Below, in pieces: positions 1 to 13,300 of a stretch of DNA of 64,000 bases. The notes below the pieces were generated by a model. It made no database searches. It worked only from the letters and a program-made list of their open reading frames with translations, and had not been told where the DNA came from. Origin of the DNA: Zygnema cylindricum (lineage: Eukaryota > Streptophyta > Zygnematophyceae > Zygnematales > Zygnemataceae); contig JBBHKE010002105.1 in assembly GCA_037447655.1 (NCBI GenBank), positions 1 through 64,000 on the forward strand. Reading direction: 5' to 3'. A program made the position numbers and the translations under genes. Numbering within the stretch: position 1 is the first letter of the stretch; every line of letters begins with the position of its first letter.

Positions 1-148
1 CCTTACATCACTCTATTTAAGAGACAACGTACTAAAAATTACCCTAAAAAGAATAAAGAAAAAAATAGAATGAACTACACTAATGGAGAATAAAAAAAAA
101 AAAGCGGGACGGAATTAGCGTACACAACGCTAATAACGATTGGCGGTG
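1..148. mobile_element. Right end of a TA-flanked MITE (cut by window start)
   Basis: The segment ends at 148 with an inverted-repeat end (CGCTAATAACGATTGGCGGTG) followed by TA at 149-150. The same end motif, with small variations, closes the complete MITEs at 964-1482, 2891-3408 and 15902-16126. The left end lies outside the window. Assignment to the mariner/Stowaway-like class is inferred from the TA flank. Confidence 0.5.
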
Positions 149-150
149 TA

Positions 151-961
151 GTGTATCCTGTATGACGGCCGTTACTTTTCATAACTGCCCGTGAAGTTGT
201 GGACATGCCGCCTAACGTGGAAACTAAAATACTAAAAATAGGCAAGTATATAAAGTCGAAACTGGAGAGTCGAAACGTCGCCGACGGCTCCGTCTATTGT
301 GGGCGTCCAAATCAGACTATGTCATGGGAATCTCGAGGATTTGAGTAAACCGTCCGATGTACTAATCTTGCGTGGAAGAAATCTCATATTTCGTACGGTG
401 GCAAGATTTCGTAGGGGCGGATTAGTACGAACACATTGGAATCTCTTTCACTGTCGTATATTTAAATTTCACGAAAGCGTTCCAAAAGACGCCCTAACTT
501 ATCTGGCAAACTCTTGACGTTTGGGTAGATCTGACCCACTAAGAATCCACGTTATCAACCCAGAATCTGAATCAAACCTACGCGACGATTAATCTAATGA
601 GAATTTCATATTCGTACAGTTTTTCTGGAGGAAACGTACTGTACTACAAGTCAAACGACACGTGTCCACAACAGCTCCTTGCCCGCGCCACATGTACGCT
701 GACGACAGACCCGCCAAAAAATTGAAGTATCAACGCGGATGTTAAAAAAAACAAAAATGCGGTGTGCTACAAACTACCTGTATGGTTAAAATAGAGAAAC
801 AAGGTGAATTTAATTGCGGGTCAACGGTGAAATTAACAGGCGTGCAATAAAATGATACATTCATTTTTAGTACGACTCCACAGTAGTTGATGTGCGATTT
901 TCAGTTTAACATCACAGCTCAATGAATCGCGATTCGTGTGTCACGTCACGTCGTGCTACAG
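151..961. other. Intergenic, no gene recognised
   Basis: About 0.8 kb of AT-rich DNA. Short open frames such as 299-517 lack an ATG start and resemble no family I know. Several GTAC-containing words occur, as in the surrounding transposons. I see no structural RNA or convincing gene. Confidence 0.5.
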
Positions 962-963
962 TA

Positions 964-1482
964 CACCGCGCATCGTTATTAGTGTCAAAGTCACTAATAT
1001 GGGTTCTTAAAATTTTGATTTTTTTCCTCAAATAGGATACATGATTTTAATTTTTCCTTGACGTTAATTGAGGTTACCATACAAAATAGCGCAAAGAACT
1101 AAAGTTCAATAAGATCTAAATAGCGTGGTGTACGGTTGATGTCAGACCGTACATACGTGTACCTTTTCAAGTGAAAATTTTACAAAAAATGAATTAAATC
1201 GGACGCGTTCGCATAGGAACGTGCGCTAAAAAAACGGGATAAGTCTGACATGTACGGATATTTAAATTTCACTACGGTGTACTATTTTTTATATTTTGTA
1301 CGAATACATATAATAATGTATATAATCGTACAGAAATTTTTCCATTTTTGCTGTTCCAAATTAGCGTTAACACTGAAATTAGAATAAACCTTTTTTTTTT
1401 TTTCAAATTCTTAATTAGCGTCAATGACGGTATATTTACTTACACACTATTTAAACTTTGACACTAATAACGATGCGCGGTG
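964..1482. mobile_element. MITE, mariner/Stowaway-like, family 1 copy 1
   Basis: A roughly 519-bp non-coding element with perfect terminal inverted repeats of about 27 bp (starting CACCGCGCATCGTTATTAG and ending in its reverse complement). It is flanked by TA at 962-963 and 1483-1484, the target duplication of Tc1/mariner-type elements. A second copy in opposite orientation lies at 17221-17757 and matches over its whole length. No transposase is encoded, so movement would need a transposase supplied elsewhere. Confidence 0.85.
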
Positions 1483-1484
1483 TA

Positions 1485-1720
1485 ACTTTTGCGCGAAAGT
1501 TCACAAAAGTCAAAATTTCAACAATCCGAATCCGACATTTTTATTTTTAGACCGGGCTTACCTGGCCGTACACGATTTTTTTTTGCTGGTGGGGTACGGA
1601 TTAGGTACGAAATCGAGTACCTGAGTGACATCAGGAGCATGCACACGTGTGTGGGACTGCTTTAGTTGGCAATCCAAGCCGGTTGTTCCTAATGAGTGAG
1701 TACCCCGCCAATCGTTACAA
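1485..1720. other. Spacer between two MITEs
   Basis: About 235 bp between the MITE at 964-1482 and the nested stack starting at 1721. No reading frame or RNA gene is recognised. Confidence 0.4.
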
Positions 1721-2111
1721 CACCGTGAATCGCTATTAGCGTTCATGACTCTAATTAAGGTACCCTATTTTTTTAGGAAAATTCTCAAATAGAATTAATC
1801 ATTCTAAATGTATCTAAACGCTATTTGAGGTACCCCACCTAACAGGGTACATAACTGTAATATAGTTCCCTTCTAAATAGTGTGGTCTACGGACTGCCAG
1901 ATCCGTATTATTTTGTACTTTTCAAATAAAAAAGTACAAAACAAATATTTACACTAACGGGCGTGCATGTAAATGTGCTTTGGAAAAAATGATGCGGATG
2001 TCACAAAAACAAGACGGCGCACGATTTGAACAATTTCGTTCATGCACATATTTTAGTGTGGATATATTATGCGTCGACAATTATATCAAAACAGTTTAAA
2101 AATTAGAGTTA

Positions 2112-2819
2112 GGGTGACATTCCATCATGCGAAAAGTGGCGTAGTTTACAAAAATCCGCGACCCTCCGTACCAAATCGTACCGCCTATTATATTTTTTTA
2201 CGAAAAACAACATTACAGATAATCTTGCCGATACCCTCCGAAGGTCTTGGAGGTAATACTGGTCGTCGGATGTTCATCTTCATATTTATATGAAACAGTC
2301 AACCCACCTCGAGGAGGTGGGTTGGCAGATACAAACAAAAAAAATAGTGACACATTGGACGATTAAGCTACGTGTCATGATGGAAAACCAATGAAAAATC
2401 TTAATATTTCCACATGACACGCGCTTTCCAAAATACAACCGAAAACAGAAAGGACATTTCGTGACATTCCCTCGTCACGCTATTTTTGGTAACTTTTGTT
2501 CATCACACTATTTCTCTCAAATGACTTTCGTTATGTTCGAAAACTGAAACCCTAAAAAATGAGCTGGCATAAAACAGTATAAAAGTTTTGTCGTATAATT
2601 ACTTGGTACGCAGGTACATGGTACGCAAGTCAAGATTTGAAGTTAAGTTTGCCGGTGCTAAAAATCTGAAAGATATTCAATATCGGATCGTAGCTTGCGT
2701 GGCGCCAGTCAATTTAAAACACGTGGTTTACAAACTCTACGTGATGGAACATCGACTCAATCGACCCGGTTTGTAGAGTTTGCCGTAGAATTACAACAAC
2801 GTATGATGGAACTTCACCC
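2112..2819. mobile_element. Tourist/PIF-Harbinger-like element with TTA duplication
   Basis: A roughly 708-bp insertion whose ends are inverted repeats (left GGGTGACATTCCATCATGCG; the right end reads GGGTGAAGTTCCATCATACG on the minus strand, two or three mismatches). The flanks are TTA at 2109-2111 and 2820-2822, the classic PIF/Harbinger target duplication. It interrupts a family-2 MITE. A short palindromic segment lies near 2305-2325 (CCCACCTCGAGGAGGTGGG). No transposase frame is seen, so it is non-autonomous. Confidence 0.75.
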
Positions 2820-2890
2820 TTAATGATAAATTATAATAAATATTTTTGGGAATTGATAATCGCAAAGACTATTTTTGTTGCGCGCAGGTA

Positions 2891-3408
2891 CACCGTGAAT
2901 CGCTATTAGCGTAATGAAATAGATAGCGTAATGAAACAATTAGCGTTATTTACGCTAATTGGGAATGTCGGTTTTTTTGGAAAAAAAAAAATTCTAATTT
3001 TTCGTATACTCTAATTTGTAAACTGCTTTGTACAAAATTTCGGTGCAGAATATCTCCACACTAAAATATGTGCATGTACGAAATTGTTCAAATCGTACGC
3101 CGTCGCGTTTTTTTGACATCCGCGAATGCCGGAATATATTTACGCAATTACATGTTAGCGCGACTCTTTGACAGCGTGAATATCTTTTTTGTACTTTTCT
3201 ACTTGAAAAAGTACAAAAAAGTACGTCTCTGAGAGACCGTACACCACACTATTTACGATGGCACTTTATTAGAGTCATGAATCCTATTTTATGGAACACC
3301 TCAAATAACGTGTAGGAACATTTAGAATGTCTAATTCTATTTGAGAATTTGCCCAAAAAAACAGGGTACCTCAATTAGCGACCAACACGCTAATAGCGAT
3401 TCACGGTG
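2891..3408. mobile_element. MITE family 2, copy inside Mutator-like element 1
   Basis: A 518-bp element with CACCGTGAATCGCTATTAGC ends and TA at 2889-2890 and 3409-3410. It is nearly identical over its whole length to 18493-19011. Removing it joins the left arm of the Mutator-like element cleanly at TA, giving the sequence expected from the opposite arm. Confidence 0.85.
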
Positions 3409-3926
3409 TAGTTGTCATAAATTGTACATTTGAAGTACAATTTCGTACAAGCTACGTACCTTTGATTTTAGATTTGACGTTCAATCCGTCGAACAACTTT
3501 GACTGGAGAAATATTGTAACGGCGGTTAAAAAACTGTCGTGCTTGCAAACGTCGACTGTCGTAAAAAATAAAAAATTCACACGGCTGGCAGAGGTTTACT
3601 GTAACAAAACTGCGGCAGCCACATATAAATAAAATCGCCGCGCAGGTAGTTCACACACATTTGACTTAGTCGCAAAAATGAAATCTACTCGCGAACAGGA
3701 ACGCTTAACCCATGAAGTACGTTCTGTAAAAGTGTTGATTCGTAAATAGCGTGACTTCATTTGGTAGCGCGTGACGACGCGTCATTTTAGTTTCATCGAT
3801 ATATAAAAGCGGGTACGCTTTTTTTATTTTGTACTAAGTTTATTTCGTTTCGTGCAAGTTCATACATGTTGTACGTCGTCCTTTAATTTGTGTCAGCGTC
3901 CAAGTCAAATGTCAGTGTGAACTACC

Positions 3927-4194
3927 TACGCGCAACCATTTTATTTATATGTGGCTGCCGCAGTTTTGTTACAGTAAACCTGCGCCGGCCGTGTGATTTT
4001 TTTTTTTTATGACGGTCGACGTTCGCAAGCGCGGCACTTTTTTAACCGCCGTCAAAATATTACGCGCAACCATTTTATTTATATGTGGCTGCCGCAGTTT
4101 TGTTACAGTAAACCTGCGCCGGCCGTGTGATTTTTTTTTTTTATGACGGTCGACGTTCGCAAGCGCGACACTTTTTTAACCGCCGTCAAAATAT
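3927..4194. repeat. Tandem duplication of a 134-bp unit in a TIR
   Basis: Two consecutive near-identical copies (3927-4060 and 4061-4194), each starting TACGCGCAACCATTTT and ending in GTCAAAATAT, lie inside the right arm of Mutator-like element 1. The left arm has a single copy, so the duplication arose after the arms were established. Confidence 0.8.
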
Positions 4195-4440
4195 TCCGCC
4201 AGTCAAAGTTGTTCGACGAATTGACCGTCTAATTTGAACTTAAAGGTACGTAGCTTGTACAAAAATGTACTTCAAATGTACAATTTCTGACAACTACCTG
4301 CGCGCAGCAAAAATCGTCTCTGCGATTAGTAATTTCCATATTCTTTTGGAAAAAACTGAAATTCCCAATTAGCGTATATAACGCTAATTGTTTCATTACG
4401 CTATCTATTTCATTACGCTAATTACGATTCACGGTGTACT

Positions 4441-7346
4441 GTACTATAGGGTGAAAATTTTATTAGTGTTAATGAGAACTTATAATTATTTATAATATAT
4501 TGCCAATATATGTGGCATATTTCGGTCCACTTCCTTCGACAGTGTTAAAAACACTATTTTGTAATATCCTTTTTTTTTTCCGAGACCGAATTAGTGTTAA
4601 ACCCTAAAAAACCATCAAAATCCCCCAAAATACACTCTAGTAACGATGGGCGGTGCAGTCGAGTACAGGTGTTAGGAAAAATCTTCACGTTGAGTTCTCA
4701 GTGAACGCTGCCGTGATATTTAACTGCGGCTTGTAATACGGGAACCAACGCGTATCCATGGGAGCGATTCCGTACATGAGTGCGTCAATTATGCGGACGC
4801 CACGTAGAAATCATATTCGGCATGTACTACAGCTCGATAGCGGTTCAGACCGTACAGGACTTTTACGAAATCCGTACCAGGCGTCCAGATTTTCCGTCCG
4901 TCCTTACGAGGATAAAAAACAGGCATCATTTGGAATGCGTTTAAAATGCGTGATAAAATATGTGCGTGTATCATGTTTATTTAATGCTAAAAAAATAGAT
5001 TAATGTACACACTATCAAGATTCATCGTCAAATTTGAAATTTGTTGCTCTCTTTAGTTTTATTGCCCTGGTAGTTTTTATGTGTTGGCCATGCCACCCCT
5101 TTTGTACCCCCGGACTCAGATGGTTTACCATCGTGCCTTTTAATTTATCCTGCCCCTTTAAACCAAAGTCTAAGCATCTCAGGATCGTTGGGTGAATTTT
5201 TGTACGGAAAAGAAAAGGATATTGTCCTTTTGACCTTTTTAAAAGGCAAAATGGTTTTCGAAGGAGACATAATGTTATCTCAAATTAAATATTCTCTAAA
5301 TTCATGTCCCAAATCATACTAAGACACTCCATATCTCCGTTTTTCCAACTTTTCTCTACCTTACTACAACAATGACAATATTGTAGATAGTTATCTATCA
5401 CAAAAAATAAAAGTAAAGAGAGAGTAAAAACATGAAAAAATGACGATTTACAAAAAAAATAAAAGTAAAAACAGAAATTGACGATAACTAATGACATAAC
5501 GCCATCCAAACAATACCTCGGTAAAGGTAATACGACGTAGATTTAACACTATTCTTTGATGTCGCAAAATAACAGTTGTTAAGGGACCCAAAAGTGAACA
5601 CACAACGTTCCGTTTGCCATACTTTCTTCGAGAGTAATCTCTATGGTTTTACGTTGGTTATGTTTTAAGAGTGAGATGGGCGACGCAACACAAGTTCACA
5701 TCGAGGAACACAACTAGCACCAATCGTAATTTAGAGAAATAATTTTCGGGCAATAAAAAGTGCAGACTTCTACATTTTCTTTCTAATGCAAGTAATCGAA
5801 AGGTACAGGTCTTACCCCTTGATCGTGGCTGCTCAAATAAAAATCGGAAAAAAATGTGTCAAGAAAAAGAACTTCACTTGCCTGGAGAATGTTTAAGTCT
5901 AATAACAATCCGCGACGTAGTATTTTTTGAATTACTGTATAACCAAAATGCAGTCAAGTGCCTATGTTTGTTCACCATTGACGAAAGAGTTACCTCCATA
6001 CCTCTCAATCATGTAGGATTCCTTTGCCACCTACAAGATATCGAGAAAGTAACCCTAAGGTACATGTTGATTACAACGCTTCTCCCTCTCCCTTTCCCTC
6101 TTCCTTTCGCTTTCCCTCCCCCTCCCCCTCTCCCTCGTCTCCCTCTACTGAAGATCATTACTATCTATTTAGGCTTTTCACAAAAAAGTTGAGGAAATGT
6201 ACAGACTTCACTGTCGTCAACACAATCGTATTTCAATACAAATTGTATTGTCAATACAATTGTAGTACAAGCGATGACAATTACTGCAATAATTTGTTTA
6301 TTACTGCAATATGTTCTTTGTTTGTTTGTTTGACAGCAGTATCAATTGTTAGTCAGGTGTGCAAAAATATCTCCGGCTCCCTTTTGGTTCCACCTGTGTC
6401 TTTCCGTTATTTTTGCGGCTTGTCAAGGTTTTCCAGAGTTTCTTCTAAGGTTTTCGAGTTTTAGACTCGGTTTTAGGTTACTTAGGGTTTTTTAGGGTCT
6501 TCACCTGACCAATGGCTTGTGTTTGCATATACTGCGAGAGTCTAAAACGGATAGAAATTCACAAAATAAAGACATTACTCATCTGAAAATCCTGGCAACT
6601 TTTTCTTAGTCCATGTTTTCTTACGTTGACAAAAAGAACTGTGTTTCCCTGTGCTAATCCACAGGAAAATAAATTGTACTTGTGGTGCAAAAAACGTTTT
6701 ATTTCCCACCATTTCTGTTAAGACATATGTTAAGACATTATACAGGTTTGGAAAAAGTAGAGGCTGGAGAGAAGCCTGCGCCCAATTACCATTTCCTACG
6801 ATTTAGGTGCTCCATCGAGCCTTTCCTTGTTTGTTACAACATAATAATTCACAATTAAAATAGGCTGTGTTGCAATTCGTCTTTTTTGCGTCTCCTAACC
6901 GCAAATTTCGAAAGATCCGACGGTTGCAACTGCCAGTTAGATAATTGCCTCTTTTGGGCAAGTTTTTTCTTTTTCTTTTTCTTTTTCTTTCTCTTTCTTG
7001 TATACATTCTTTTTCTCTTTCTAGAAGAAGGGAAGGAGTAAAAGGTTTGTTCACAACTGAAGTCCCCGAAGTAATTTTGTTTTTTACCGTCAACCTTCAC
7101 GCAACACATTCCGTTGGGTGATTTTGTTGTAACTGAACATTTGTTGTGACAGAAAGTTTTGGAAGAACATAGTTGCAGTTTCAGTTCCAGTTCCAGTGTT
7201 ATGGACTGGAAGAGGAAGAAAGTGAGACACGCCCGAAATGGTTTACTAAGCTTTCAGATTTTTGAATAATCAAGGATGTCCCCGTCCAACGCAGAAAAGG
7301 CTTGAAAAAGTTTGAAAAAGTTTTACGAAAACTCCGAAGATTCAAA
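4441..7346. other. Intergenic and 3' flank of the CPL3-like gene, no gene seen
   Basis: About 2.9 kb. A lone MITE-like end (GTAACGATGGGCGGTG) lies near 4640-4657 without a visible partner. A 20-bp word (GGACTCAGATGGTTTACCAT) at 5112-5131 recurs at 55269-55288 inside a longer weakly similar stretch. Pyrimidine-rich tracts lie at 6080-6145 and a TTTTTC repeat at 6963-7020. Open frames over these tracts are low-complexity. The last few hundred bases are presumably the 3' untranslated region of the minus-strand gene ending at 7347. Confidence 0.5.
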
Positions 7347-10300
7347 CTATAGTTGAAAGTCGCGCTCATTTGCTCGTCGGTACAAGATCGTGGAGGCCTC
7401 CACCCTGTCAAAAAATTAATTATTTAATTATTATCCAAACTGGCAATGATGAATTTCAACCCAACGACTCCAAGAATATCTCAAGAATAGTTCACACCTG
7501 TAAAAATAAAAAGAACCATTATATGTAGTTATCCCGTACTATATGCGTCGCATATGGTTTTTTCGAGTATGGTCCAACGTATATAGTACAGGGTTGCCAC
7601 ATATAGTGTTTCCAATTGTTTTCGCACATTCGAACTATGATTTCAAAACCTTTTAACTACATTTTCCCATTGAGAAACAGACCAACAGGGAAGAGCTCCT
7701 GATATGACAGGAGCTTCTTACCAAGCGGGTCGTACCACATGTCTCCCTGTCGCTAATGCCCAATTCACCTGAAAAACGACAACAGTTCAACAAGGGACGT
7801 CAAAAAGCATTCTTATGTCAAAAGACAATTTTCACAGCATTTTCAACAACGTCAAAACAAGACATGAGAGGGAAGGAAGCAAAATCTCCCAATTCACCTT
7901 ATCCGTCCCTAAGCAAAGAGCGACTACATGAGTGACTCCATCATCAATAGCTGTGGTACAGGAAGCTCCAAACTGTTCTGCCATACGCCAAAGGGGATGA
8001 GTATGTGGTCGAGCCTCCCCGACCTGTACAAGAGGAGAGAAAAAGAGAGGAAAAGAGAGAAAAACTGAAAAAAATCGGGAGTTCATCAGGCAAATTATCA
8101 CGGTCAGTGAAAACTATCACGGCCGGCGCATGTCATCGCGATTGGTGAATTACGGAAAGGATAATGGATCTCACCGGAAAAACTCGACTGAATAAAATTC
8201 GGCAACCAAAGAGTATTCGCCTCTGTTCTTCTGCCAAAATATTTCGCAGGTCAGCGTCAAACTGAGGTTTGTACTGTTGAAAGAATGCCGCGTGAACTCT
8301 CTCCATCACCTGTTTCCCAAAACAAAAATGAGTTACCCAACGAAAAATACACTACAGCCGTCGCCAGTTGTTTAAGAAAGGTTGATACTTACAGCCAATG
8401 CACATGCGAGCATCCCGTCAGCTTCTCTTTCATCATGACTCAACTCCAGAAGGGATGGTCCAGAAAGTCCAAACTGTCGTCGACTGCTCGGAAAGTACAT
8501 GTATCTGCGAGAGTGAGTTCATGGAGTATCATAAGGACTTATATTCGTTTGTCCCCTATATTTGACTTAATATAACTATAAGTCAGTTGCGGCTATTTTA
8601 CCCCAAATCATAAGGTAGTGTTCATATGACTAATTAAGAAAGAGGGCCTAAATAAAGCCACGTCACGCGAATAACTAAATAGCAATGGAAGTTCTAGTTA
8701 ATAAGATCCGTCATGTTTCCGCTCATATTGGGATGTTAACTAGAAGAAACTGCCATACAGTCTCTATCTATTGATCTTGTCTTCTGAAGTGTGAATCACA
8801 ATAAAATGCATTATTTTTTGAGAATTGGAGAAGTTCCCCACCGTTCCACAACGATGAGATTTGTGGCATGCTGTGGCCACACACTGGCTGAATCGTCTAG
8901 AATGAGAACCGCAGACTCCATTCCCAAAACTCCTGCGAGATCTTTACTCCTCGGCTTTGAAGGAACGTCCTGTATTCCTTCACCTACCTCGTCTCCCCTA
9001 GAAATAACACGTCCCGCAAAAAGATCTCCTGAAGGATCTAGAAGTTTGGCCATTTGCGTGGCATATGCACGGTTTCCCATGGTGTATACGTGGAGCTCAA
9101 AAAGGGCACTCGCCTGAAAATATCGAAAGATTTGTTTCTTAGGGGGGAAAAAAAAAATATAAACATCTTGCATAGATGGGCATAAGCTTGGCATAGGCTC
9201 CAATGTGAGATTCACACTTAACCTGACAGAGCCAAAATTGCCTTGTAATAATATGAATTAACGACGTAGAATATGGCCTTGTTCTCCAAAATTTAGAAGT
9301 ATGGACTGACACATGATATTTATCTAGGCATGAGAGCGTGGCATATGCTACGATTGGTATAAACGAGCAAATGCCTCTGTTTTCATGTATATGAAAATGG
9401 TTGGTCTGTATGGCTTAGTAAGGAGTAGGATGAGTTTGGGCAATGGAAAACAATGGTATACCCTTGCGAGAAACGTCCAGATACCAGGCCGGAGTTTGGT
9501 CCACATAGCCATATGAGGAAAACGGTAAAGCTCACGTCGTTTACCACCTTCTCGAGCAACACGATTTTTCTCCAACGTTTCTGAAACTTTTAATCGTTTC
9601 TGCCACTCCTCTTCAACCTCACCAAACTGCATTCATGCCCCTCCCAACCACGGGCATTTAAGGCAGTTATCCAACTTCTAATGAATAGTGGATTCCAAGA
9701 TCCTTGAGACTAACACAATTATATGCATAAGCCCTACATGTATCATCTTGGAAATGTTTCATTCTTTTCTCCAAGACTAGAGACTCAAAATTCCATCCAA
9801 TTTGACAAAAGCTTGAATGGTGGACATGGCTTGAGCTGCTCAGAGAAGCCAGAAGCCCCTTCAATTTGCTGTAAAAAAAGCTAACAGAATGGTCACCTAA
9901 AATGTGAACCATTAACCTTTCAGTTAACTGTTTTAACTTAGTTAGAAAGACCGTACAGTTCTTTGCTGTTAGTTTTCACCTTCGCAGAATTAAGGAGTGT
10001 GTGATCTAGATCCAGAACAAGGCAAAGCTTGCCGGCTCGCAACATTCTCTCTTGTTCCCCCATTCGTCTCTCTCTTTCTGATGCCCCAAAGCTCTGATCC
10101 ACTTGCTGAATTCTTTGTCCCGTCAAATCCATTTGTTGAATCGATTGTCCATTCAATTCTGTATCCCACTCTCGAGGGACTTTTTCAATAGAAGCCTCCA
10201 CATGCCCTACCTCACTCAGATTGCTGCCAGGATCCAGAAGCTCTCCATACTTAGCCTCACTCCCATTCAGGCTTTTCCCAGCAGTCGAAGAGGCAAGAAG

Positions 10301-13300
10301 TGTCAAATCTCCAATCCTTTCAGATCCATTGACAAGATGGGAACCACTTATTGGATTTAACTCTAAATGGGAGCCTGAATGCATATAATTGACATTAATA
10401 TCTGGTAACATACTGCCTGTTTTTACGGCATGTATAGGGGGAGTGAGAGACCGTAAAGGAGAAGCTCCAACCACTGGACACCCTTCCATATTACTGTTAA
10501 CGGCATTTATTAACTTTGGTCCTCTTTCCTCTCCACTTTCCCTCAAAGGTCTACGAGGATCACGATGGCGCAAGCGACTTCGTCCAGCTTCCTCTTTCTG
10601 CATCTCAAACAGGCAAGTACGCCAACCCAGAATATAAAATCAAAGGAGGTCAAGAAGTTCATTTCAACATTCTGGTGAAAATGAATGTGAACACGCTTTA
10701 ATCATAAATTGCAAGGTATGACCTGTGAAAGCCTTTGACAACTTACCAGATTTGTCCCATAATCATGTGTAGGACCTGAGGGTGCTCCGGCCTCGGGAGC
10801 AAGCAAAAATCCGTGGCTATCACTTGGATATCCCTCCCTACCGTTCCTGTCAATAAATGAAGCTAGAGAGTCACTCTCCTGGAAAACCTGGGTCTGGTTT
10901 GTGAGGCCTACAGGTGCAGGTGCTTCTGTCTCAGACAGACGTAAAACTCCATGACTATTATTAAAATCTCCCTCAAAACCACTACCTTTGTCGTTGATGA
11001 TTAGAGACGGACTCTCCTGCAACGCATGGCTTTGGCTTTTCAGAACTGAAATTGCTCCGGCCTCAATAACAGGCAAAATCCCTAAATTATTGTTAGAATT
11101 TCCGTCCATACTGTTGATGCACCCGACAACACTTGTCGCAAGATATGGACTCTCCCGAAAAAACTGCTGTTGGGTTGCTATAACTTGAGTGCCTGCTGGG
11201 TCTTCGGTTAAAGTTTGACCAATTGCTCCAATTGCCCTCTCGTCCTCCATTTGCAATCTCTTGGGAATGGAATCTATTAAATCATTTCCAGCTCTATCAG
11301 CAAATTTTCTTTTCAAGTTCGGAACTAAACCAGCAACTTGAATGGAAAAATCTTCATCAACTACCATTGCCGATCTTCTACGAGGATCTCGAGTTGTAAC
11401 TGTATTTCCAGAACGTACAACACAAGGAGGCAAACCATCCTGGAAAATTTGCTGGGAGGAACTATATGTTTCAAGACCTGAAGAATAGGATTGACTATCC
11501 TTCGAACTTGTGCTCACAAGTGGGTCAGATTTCCAACCAGAAGAATCTCCTTGGACATCCTGACCTTTCAAAGTATCTGATGGGCATATCACTTTTGTAC
11601 CTATCTCTTTTTTATCTTCTTCCTCGTCCTCCTCATCCTCCTCATCTCCTCCAGGAGTAGGGCTTGGCATCCTCTGCAAAACATGAACATTGCGATTATA
11701 CTGACGTCTGTCTTCCATTCTACCATCATTTGAATCGTCAAAAACATGTGGTTGATTCTGCTGTTGTGGTTGCAGATGTTGTGATCCTTTGACCACTTCT
11801 ATTTGATCTCCACTCTGCCAATTGTCCTCCTTTTTGGAAGAATACAAATGGTTTTGAGAAAAATTGACCTGACCACTGATTCCTGAAATAGCCGAGGTAC
11901 CGGAAACTACCAATTTGACTGTTAACTGGCCATCATCTACATTAGAACCCTCAACAGGAAAACTATCTCTTTGGGTGTAGTTTTCAAGAACAGGGGAAAC
12001 ATTGTAAACATGCTCTTTTTGTGACTGAATATGCCCAGTTTGCTCTGTCCCAAGTTGAAAAGCACTCGGCTGTAAGCCATTCTTTTCATTATTTACAACA
12101 TGGAAAACTTCAGAATGCCTCGGAGTTTCATGATGGTAGACTTGAAGAGGAGCACTGGCATTTTGTGGCCATGTCCAACTAAGGGCTTCTAGGGTTTTTG
12201 CGGAAAAATTTGTTTCAGAATCACCGAGGACAGATCTCGAATTTTGGGCAAAAGCAAAAGCAGCGGCAGCTATAGCTGCTGCATCTGCCGCTTGTTGGGC
12301 ATCCACAAGATTACCGAAAAGTTTAACGAGGTCTTCTTGATGATTCCCAACGACGGACGGAAATTGCACATTGATGTGCTCAGGTTTGGAGATCATAGAT
12401 TCAGAGGAAGGAAAAGTGATCGCGTTTTGAAGTGGTTTTGCAGCAGGAATTGTTTCTGATGCGACAGACTGGCTTTTGACTTGCTCATTTAAAGTCGCTA
12501 CCTGCTCTAATAGTTCTTGCCGATCACTTTTTATCCTGCCAGTTCGGTTACTTGCTTCAAAGCTCCTCCTCATCGCTTCTATCTGCATCGCAAAAAACAC
12601 CTATTCTTCAGTTCAGGAGCATGATGCTAAAATGAACGGGATTTGTTCAGGGCCGTTTCCTATACCTTTCTAGAGTTTTTGGCAGGAATGACACAGAATA
12701 GACACTGTTGTCACTCGAGTTACCTTTAGTAACACGAGCGTATGTACAATTTTCTAATTCACACTAAATAACAACACTTTACTCAAGTTACTCATCGTAT
12801 TGACTCATCATACCAAAAGTAAAGACAGCGCGTGTATTTTAAATGATTATTAGTTTTCCCATGTGGGTTAGAATGGCACCTCTGTGGCCTGTTTACGAGT
12901 GAAGAGCCTCTCGCGATTGGCCCAAATGATTTCCATCAAACTGTACAAATCAACAAAACCAAACCATTAGCCAAAACAAAAACTTAGTATTCTGGCGAAA
13001 ACGTCATCGTTATAAAATCTTCATTGCATGCAAAATGAACAACACTGTGGTGAAAACTTCGTGCAAAATAAACAGAAATTTTGTGGCGGAAAACGCACTC
13101 TGTAAAAGGTCCGTGAAAACCCTCCTGCTCTCGTCCACTAGCCGTGTTTGCTACCTAGCAACACCACACGCATTTTTTTTTCAGTCAGTCCCTCAGTTAA
13201 AGACTCTGGCTAGAAGAAGAACGAAATTTGTGTAAAAACCGTCCAAAGCTTCAACGATTATCCTAATTCCAGCCAAAAAAACAAGCAAAAAATAGAAAGT

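Larger units (their letters stand above)
2849..4337. mobile_element. Mutator-like element 1 (non-autonomous, long TIR)
   Basis: The left arm (2849-2888 and 3411-about 3660) and right arm (about 3905-4337) are inverted copies of each other and closely resemble the arms of the Mutator-like element at 18078-20637. The flanking 9-mers are ATATTTTTG (2840-2848) and ATATTCTTT (4338-4346), 7 of 9 identical, consistent with an aged 9-bp duplication. The left arm is split by a MITE (2891-3408) and the right arm contains a 134-bp tandem duplication. The core of about 250 bp has no transposase. Confidence 0.7.
1721..4436. mobile_element. MITE of family 2, split by two later insertions
   Basis: The left end (CACCGTGAATCGCTATTAGC) is at 1721 and the right end (GATTCACGGTG) at 4436, followed by TA; the left flank reads AA, probably a mutated TA. 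The element is present as 1721-2111, 2823-2848 and 4338-4436, together about 516 bp, the length of the intact family-2 copies at 2891-3408 and 18493-19011. The three pieces align in order with the reverse complement of those copies. The interruptions are a Tourist-like element (2112-2819) and a Mutator-like element (2849-4337). Confidence 0.8.

Noticed and set aside
299-517. Open frame of 72 codons
   Set aside because: Begins with GTG, lies in repeat-rich intergenic DNA, no similarity to a known family.
6024-6464. Plus-strand open frame of 146 codons
   Set aside because: Covers a CCCTCT-type tract; no family resemblance, no splice context, no conserved domain seen.
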